NCBI RefSeq assembly: GCF_000003605.2
Contig: NW_003130002.1
Coordinates: 1-22,363, forward strand
Source of the DNA: Saccoglossus kowalevskii
Lineage: Eukaryota > Hemichordata > Enteropneusta > Harrimaniidae
DNA: 22,363 bases
Reading direction: 5' to 3'
Each line of letters begins with the position of its first letter. Position 1 is the first letter of the stretch. The notes under the pieces were generated by a model, which saw only the letters and a program-made list of their open reading frames with translations, was not told the DNA's origin and ran no database searches. Of this stretch, positions 21,276-22,363 are shown piece by piece. The translations under genes and the position numbers were made by a program.

Positions 21276-22363
21276 TTTTGTATTGATGTGACTCTTGTGT
21301 GATGTAACGATGTATTTTCTAGGTATGACACAGTGTTAATTGTTTTGTATTGATGTGACTCTTGTGTGATGTAACGATGTATTTTCTAGGTATGACACAG
21401 TGTTTATTGCTGTGTATTGATGTGACTCTTGTGTGATGTAACGATGTATTTTCTAGGTATGACACAGTGTTTATTGTGTGTATTGATGTGACTGGTGTGT
21501 TGTAACGATGTATTTTCTATGTGTGACACAGTGTTCATTGTGTGTATTGATGTGACTGGTGTGTTGTAACGATGTATTTTCTATGTGTGACACAGTGTTT
21601 ATTGTTTTGTATTGATGTGACTCTTGTGTGATGTAACGATGTATTTTCTAGGTATGACACAGTGTTAATTGTTTTGTATTGATGTGACTCTTGTGTGATG
21701 TAACGATGTATTTTCTAGGTATGACACAGTGTTTATTGCTGTGTATTGATGTGACTCTTGTGTGTTGTAACGATGTATTTTCTATGTGTGACACAGTGTT
21801 TATTGTTTTGTATTGATGTTACTCTTGTGTGATGTAACGATGTATTTTCTAGGTATGACACAGTGTTAATTGTTTTGTATTGATGTGACTCTTGTGTGAT
21901 GTAACGATATATTTTCTAGGTATGACACAGTGTTTATTGCTGTGTATTGATGTGACTATTGTGTGTTGTAACGATGTATTTTCTAGGTATGACACAGTGT
22001 TTATTGTTGTGTATTGATGTGACTCTGCGCATTGTATCGATGTATTTTCTAGGTATGACACAGTGTTTATTGTTGTGTATTGATGTGACTCTTGTGTGAT
22101 GTAACGATGTATTTTCTAGGTGTGGCACAGAGTTTATTGTTTTGTTTTGATGTGACTCTTGTGTGATATAACGATGTATTTTCTAGGTATGACACAGTGT
22201 TAATTGTTTTGTATTGATGTGACTCTTGTGTGATGTAACGATGTATTTTTCTAGCTATGACACAGTGTTAATTGTTTTTGTATTGATGTGAATCTTGTGT
22301 GATGTAACGATGTATTTTCTAACTATGACACAGTGTTTATTGTGTGTATTAATGTGACTCTTC

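Larger units (their letters stand above)
1..22363. repeat. Satellite DNA array, 67-bp monomer, spans whole window
   Basis: Every part of the window aligns to one 67-bp unit repeated head to tail in the same orientation, roughly 330 times. Fixed landmarks recur each period: TGTGACTCTTG, then TAACGATG, TTTTCTAGGTATG, ACACAGTG and TATTGATG. No stretch of unique sequence, gene, RNA gene or transposon interrupts it. The first and last monomers are cut by the window edges, so the array continues on both sides. Copies differ by substitutions and a few recurrent small indels, giving unit lengths of 64, 65, 66, 67 and 73 bp. Size, lack of genes and nested duplications are typical of eukaryotic satellite DNA spread by unequal exchange. 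Location (centromeric, subtelomeric or interstitial) cannot be told from the window. I do not recognise the family. Confidence 0.97.

Noticed and set aside
1-22363. CRISPR array
   Set aside because: The repeated unit is contiguous. There are no unique spacers between constant repeats; all positions in the 67-bp unit belong to the repeat.
1-22363. CENP-B box (NTTCGNNNNANNCGGGN type)
   Set aside because: No monomer contains the CGGG core or the TTCG half; the only regular CpG lies in AACGAT.
1-22363. Telomere repeats or a transposon origin (target duplications, terminal inverted repeats, transposase or reverse-transcriptase remnants)
   Set aside because: No run of TTAGGG-like or other short telomeric units was seen, and no coding remnant or terminal structure interrupts the monomer series.
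1-22363. Nucleosome phasing, since three monomers make 201 bp and five make 335 bp
   Set aside because: Any short period gives some multiple near a nucleosome repeat length; there are no phased A-tracts to support positioning beyond the repeat itself.

Overview
The whole 22,363-base window lies inside one tandem satellite array. It holds no credible protein-coding gene, tRNA, rRNA, transposon or CRISPR array, and no unique flanking DNA at either edge. The basic unit is a 67-bp monomer, about 36% GC. Its + strand is T- and G-rich; one canonical copy at 1070-1136 counts T30, G17, A13, C7. About 330 monomers fit in the window. A gene-free array of this size, with diverged subfamilies arranged in higher-order blocks, indicates a nuclear genome of a eukaryote. 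I do not recognise the repeat family and cannot name the species.

Layout. Most monomers are 64-67 bp. A 73-bp subtype carries a 6-bp insertion that creates a TACATGTA palindrome; I found 31 copies. It is usually followed by a 66-mer with a TATCGATA palindrome and then a 65-mer. Other subtypes differ at fixed diagnostic sites: TTTATT or TTAATT; GCTGTG, GTTTTG or GTGTG; AGGTATG or ATGTGTG; CTTGTGTG or CTGCGCG. The subtypes recur in the same order over long distances, so the array has higher-order repeat (HOR) structure. The clearest unit is about 1,141 bp (17 monomers), present as adjacent copies at 16,501-17,641 and 17,642-18,782. Dispersed related blocks lie near 0.9-2.3, 12.2-13.6 and 19.9-21.3 kb. 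A segment at 2.7-5.2 kb lacks the 73-mer and is built from other duplications with spacings of 866, 400, 200 and 1,270 bp. A small divergent patch lies near 19.6-19.8 kb.

Open frames. Sixty-seven is 1 modulo 3, so any frame crosses all three phases of the monomer every 201 nt. A canonical monomer has five + strand stop trinucleotides but only two minus-strand ones, and those two share a phase. The many 60-90-residue open frames, mostly on the minus strand, follow from this arithmetic and are not annotated as genes.

The most interesting signals are motifs multiplied by the array. On the + strand most monomers carry a splice-acceptor-like TTTTCTAG fused to a donor-like GTATGA. On the minus strand most carry a perfect AATAAA. 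One CpG per monomer is retained almost everywhere. Two clusters of +1 homopolymer insertions may be assembly errors. These are sequence observations; any function is inference.
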